Origin: Pseudonocardiales bacterium
GTDB lineage: Bacteria; Actinomycetota; Actinomycetes; Mycobacteriales; Jatrophihabitantaceae
Assembly (NCBI GenBank): GCA_030840415.1
Contig: JAVEEO010000539.1
Location: 1-8,978 of the forward strand
Reading direction: 5' to 3'
Length of the DNA: 8,978 nt
Shown here: positions 6,528-8,978 of the stretch, piece by piece
How positions within the stretch are numbered: position 1 is the first letter of the stretch
Layout of the letters: each line of letters begins with the position of its first letter
Translations under genes and position numbers: made by a program
Notes under the pieces: model-generated
Seen by the model: the letters and a program-made list of their open reading frames with translations, nothing else
The model's database searches: none
Told to the model about the DNA's origin: nothing

Positions 6528-7709
6528 ATGGAGACAATCACCACGCCGCCGCGCACCGAGCTGCTGAAGCGCGCGGCCGAGCTCGGCCCCGTGCTGAGGG
6601 CCAACGCGCAGGCGTCGGAAGATCGCAGGCAACTCAGCGAGGAGACGCTTGAGGCGCTGGGCGGTTCCGGGCTGCTGCGCCTGCGGGTGCCGCGGCGCTA
6701 CGGTGGCTACGAGGCCGACATGCGGACCGTCACCGAGGTGCTGGCCGAGCTGGCGCGCGGCGACGGCTCCGCTGCCTGGACCGCATCGGTCTGGATGATC
6801 AGCAGCTGGATGGTGGGCCTGTTCCCGGACGCCGTGCGCGACGAGGTGTTCGCCGATCCCGACGTGCGGATCAGCGGAATCCTCAGCCCCGGCGCGATGG
6901 CCACGCCGACCGACGGCGGCTACCTGGTCAGCGGCAAGTGGTCGTTCAACACCGGCGCCCAGCAGAGCGACTGGAATGTCAACGCCGCCGTCCGGCCCAC
7001 CCCGGACGGACAGTTCGAGCCCGTCATGGTGCTGCTGCCGATGAGCGACCTGCAGGTGATCGACGACTGGCACACGGTCGGCATGCGCGGCTCCGGCAGC
7101 ATTACCACGGTGTGCCAGGACGTCTTCGTCCCGGCCGAGCGGGTACTGCCGGTGGGTCCGGTGATCTTCGGTGCGCACCCGCTGCAGCAGGACCCCGCCG
7201 CGCCGATGTGGCGCGCTCCGTTCATGCCGATCGCCTGCACGACCGTCGGCGCCGTGGCCTACGGCCTGGCGATCGCGGCCCGGGACGCGTTCATGGAGCG
7301 CCTGCCCGGCTCCAAGATCACCTACACCGACTACACCGAGCAGAGCGCCGCGCCGCTGACCCACCTGCAGGTGGCCGGGGCGACCGTCGGGGTGGACGAG
7401 GCCGGCTTCCACGTCCTGCGCACCGCCGACCTGATCGACACCAAGGCGGCGTCGGGTGAGCCGTGGAGCCTGGAGGAACGCGCTCGTGCCCGGCTGGACC
7501 TGGGTGCCACCTGCCTGCGTGCCAAGGAGGCGGTGGAAGTGCTGGCCGGCGCCAGCGGCGGCTCCTCGCTGTACAACAGCGTGCCGATCCAGCGCATCGA
7601 GCGCGACGTCAAGGCGCTCAACCTGCACGCGATCATGCACCCCGACACCAACTTCGAGCTGTACGGGCGCATGGCGTGCGGCCTGGAACCCAACACCCAA
7701 TACATCTGA
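6528..7709 (+). CDS. Acyl-CoA dehydrogenase-fold flavoprotein, group D monooxygenase-like
   Basis: This soluble protein of 393 residues has the acyl-CoA dehydrogenase fold: an N-terminal helical part (to about 120) with GLLRLRVPRRYGGYEAD and LAELARGDGSAAWT, a central beta part with GYLVSGKWSFNTG and VGMRGSGS, and a C-terminal helical part. The tail (SLYNSVPIQRIERDVKALNLH, then PDTNFELYGR) resembles the type-2 C-terminal domain of HsaA, HpaB-like and nitrososynthase enzymes rather than true acyl-CoA dehydrogenases. From memory, H367 in NLHAIMHP lies where those hydroxylases keep a catalytic His. The likely reaction is FADH2- or FMNH2-dependent hydroxylation (C or N) of a carrier-bound aminoacyl group; dehydrogenation, as in prolyl-PCP oxidases, remains possible. 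A hydroxylase of this type would need a flavin reductase, and none is in the window. The gene lies between the A domain (50 nt gap) and the PCP (21 nt gap), so the carrier-bound amino acid is the obvious substrate. Confidence 0.85.
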   Translation: METITTPPRTELLKRAAELGPVLRANAQASEDRRQLSEETLEALGGSGLLRLRVPRRYGGYEADMRTVTEVLAELARGDGSAAWTASVWMISSWMVGLFPDAVRDEVFADPDVRISGILSPGAMATPTDGGYLVSGKWSFNTGAQQSDWNVNAAVRPTPDGQFEPVMVLLPMSDLQVIDDWHTVGMRGSGSITTVCQDVFVPAERVLPVGPVIFGAHPLQQDPAAPMWRAPFMPIACTTVGAVAYGLAIAARDAFMERLPGSKITYTDYTEQSAAPLTHLQVAGATVGVDEAGFHVLRTADLIDTKAASGEPWSLEERARARLDLGATCLRAKEAVEVLAGASGGSSLYNSVPIQRIERDVKALNLHAIMHPDTNFELYGRMACGLEPNTQYI

Positions 7710-7730
7710 TCTCGTCGGGAGAATATCGAT

Positions 7731-7997
7731 ATGAGCACTCAGCAGTCCGCTCCCAGCACGGAAGAAATCACCCAGCGGGTCAGGGCGATCTGGACCGACA
7801 TCCTGGGCCCGGGTTCCGATCGGCCCGGTGCCACGTTCTTCGACCTCAACGGGCAGTCCATCGCCGCGGTGCAGATCGCCGCCGCGGTCGAGGAGCAGCT
7901 GGGCATTCCCCTCGACATCGGTGATCTGTTCGAGGACCCGGATGTGGAAACCCTGACCAACGTCGTCCTGGCCAAGTCCGGCGACGCGGCCGGCTGA
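7731..7997 (+). CDS. Free-standing peptidyl carrier protein
   Basis: This 88-residue protein is a single phosphopantetheine-binding domain. Helix 1 is EEITQRVRAIWTDILG (11-26). The attachment motif is FFDLNGQSIAAVQI with Ser43. Helices 2 and 3 follow (AAAVEEQLGIPLDIGDLFEDPDVETLTNVVL). The core reads NGQS instead of the usual GGHS or GGDS. It is expected to carry an aminoacyl thioester made by the A domain of the same operon and to present it to the flavoprotein and perhaps the dioxygenase. Translation is supported by GGGAGA at 7717-7722, 8 nt before the ATG. A phosphopantetheinyl transferase must come from elsewhere. Confidence 0.93.
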   Translation: MSTQQSAPSTEEITQRVRAIWTDILGPGSDRPGATFFDLNGQSIAAVQIAAAVEEQLGIPLDIGDLFEDPDVETLTNVVLAKSGDAAG

Positions 7998-7999
7998 CC

Positions 8000-8902
8000 A
8001 TGGCAAGCGCGCAGGAGACCGCGACGCACCAGCTGATTTCCGTGCGGCCGGATGCCGAGCTCGACCAGGTGGTGGAGATCCTCGAGCGCGATGGGGCGGT
8101 GATCGTCGAGGACTTCACCGACGCGGCGGCGCTGGCCGGGCTTCGGGCGGATCTGGAGCCCGGCCTCGAGGCCGCTGCCTACAGCGAGAGCGGCTACGAC
8201 GGGCAGAAGACCAAGCGGCTGTCCAGCCTGTTTCGGCACAGCACGCACATGAGCGCCGTGGTGACCCACCCGCTGTACCTCGGTTCGGCCCGGCGGCTGC
8301 TGCAGCAGCCGACGCACATGTGGATCGGCAAGGTCCGGATGGAGGTGACGCCGAGTATCCAGATCAGCTTCACCCAGGCGATCAGGATCGATCCGGGCCA
8401 GGGCCGGCAACCGTTGCACCGCGACGACGCGATGCACCTGTGGCGGCATCCGGGACCACCCTGCCGGTTGCAGCTGATGCTGGCCATCACCGATTTCACC
8501 AGTGCCAACGGCGCGACCCTGGTCGTGCCCGGCAGTCACCACTGGGACGACGAGCGGGCACCGGCCTACGCCGAGGCGGTCCCGGCCGTCATGCCCGCAG
8601 GTTCCGCGCTGCTCTGGCAGGGCGGTGTCTACCACGGCGGCGGAGCCAACACCACGGACTCGTCCCGGCAGAGCCTGTCCGTCGCGCTCGACCTGGGCAA
8701 CCTGCGGCAGGAGGAGAATCAGTACCTCGCCGTCCCCCGGGAGACCGTGCAGACCCTGTCGGAGGAGGTGCAGCGGCTGCTCGGCTGGGACCGCTGCCCA
8801 CCCGGCCTCGGCCAGGTCGAGACGCAGGATCCGCACCTGCTGCTGGAGCGGACCCAGCAGGAGCTCGCGAGCAAGCCACGCGGTGCCAATCCGTTGACCT
8901 AG
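8000..8902 (+). CDS. PhyH-family Fe(II)/2-oxoglutarate dioxygenase, FtmOx1-like
   Basis: This 300-residue protein belongs to the phytanoyl-CoA hydroxylase family of non-haem iron oxygenases. The iron ligands are H140 and D142 (LHRDDAMHLW) with H212 (VYHGGG). R223, 11 residues after the distal His, in the HX10RXS pattern, should bind 2-oxoglutarate. The Asp ligand is present, so it is not a SyrB2-type halogenase, in which that position is Ala or Gly. From memory, the segments HRDDA, GATLVVPGSHHW, HGGGANTT and PRETV..QRLLGW match the fungal endoperoxidase FtmOx1 and its relatives closely; close bacterial relatives are less familiar to me. Likely reactions are hydroxylation, desaturation, epoxidation or ring formation. 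The ATG lies 2 nt after the PCP stop and I see no ribosome binding site, so translation is probably coupled to the PCP. The substrate could be PCP-bound or a released peptide. Confidence 0.9.
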   Translation: MASAQETATHQLISVRPDAELDQVVEILERDGAVIVEDFTDAAALAGLRADLEPGLEAAAYSESGYDGQKTKRLSSLFRHSTHMSAVVTHPLYLGSARRLLQQPTHMWIGKVRMEVTPSIQISFTQAIRIDPGQGRQPLHRDDAMHLWRHPGPPCRLQLMLAITDFTSANGATLVVPGSHHWDDERAPAYAEAVPAVMPAGSALLWQGGVYHGGGANTTDSSRQSLSVALDLGNLRQEENQYLAVPRETVQTLSEEVQRLLGWDRCPPGLGQVETQDPHLLLERTQQELASKPRGANPLT

Positions 8903-8918
8903 CTGGGGAAACGGGATC

Positions 8919-8939
8919 GATCGGCCGCACCAACCGATC
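8919..8939 (+). terminator. Possible terminator hairpin at the operon end
   Basis: GATCGG (8919-8924) and CCGATC (8934-8939) form a 6-bp stem with a 9-nt loop, 16 nt after the dioxygenase stop. No T tract follows. The remaining bases to the window end show no gene I can support. Confidence 0.3.
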
Positions 8940-8978
8940 ACCGCCAGGCCGGTCACGGCTTCCAGACCGAGCAGCCGG

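Noticed and set aside
6414..8006. Long - strand open frame (530 codons) opposite the flavoprotein and PCP
   Set aside because: The + strand genes have clear family motifs and ribosome binding sites; the antisense product has low-complexity composition.
8000..8902. Non-haem iron halogenase, as in the kutzneride or syringomycin pathways
   Set aside because: The metal motif is H140-R-D142. Halogenases replace this Asp with Ala or Gly.
7739..8956. Long - strand open frame (405 codons) opposite the dioxygenase
   Set aside because: It overlaps the PCP and PhyH genes completely and shows no family features.

Overview
The window reads as part of a non-ribosomal peptide (NRPS-type) biosynthetic gene cluster from a high-GC Gram-positive bacterium, most likely a Streptomyces-like or Pseudonocardiales-like actinomycete. 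The evidence is the G/C-rich third codon positions, strong GGAGG-type ribosome binding sites, close gene packing, and a set of free-standing NRPS domains with tailoring oxidases. I cannot name the product or a known cluster.

Left cassette (+ strand, about 211-3123). A thioesterase-like alpha/beta-hydrolase has Cys in place of the nucleophilic Ser and no recognisable catalytic His. Next is a small protein that joins only the C-terminal subdomain of an adenylation (A) domain to a peptidyl carrier protein (PCP). A free-standing condensation (C) domain with an intact HHxxxDG motif follows, and its start overlaps the carrier's stop codon. The first 133 bases hold what looks like the 3' end of an upstream gene, with a frame break at a run of C.

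Middle. A 216-bp gap between convergent genes holds a terminator-like hairpin and seven copies of a 10-bp repeat. Beyond it, on the - strand (3340-4731), lies an ABC-transporter-type solute-binding protein. It has no signal peptide or lipobox, and an in-frame stop 13 codons upstream excludes a longer N-terminus, so it is predicted to be cytoplasmic. A 183-bp divergent region separates it from the right operon.

Right operon (+ strand, 4915-8902). A complete free-standing A domain is followed by an acyl-CoA dehydrogenase-fold flavoprotein (group D monooxygenase-like), a free-standing PCP, and a PhyH-type Fe(II)/2-oxoglutarate dioxygenase that resembles fungal FtmOx1. The inferred logic is that the A domain activates an amino acid and loads it on the PCP, and the flavoprotein and dioxygenase then oxidise it, either on the carrier or later. 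The C domain of the left cassette could then condense the modified residue with one held on the second carrier. Substrates and order are inference.

Three proteins (thioesterase-like, A-subdomain-PCP, solute-binding protein) have each lost a hallmark of their family while keeping an otherwise well-formed reading frame. They are the best candidates here for new functions.
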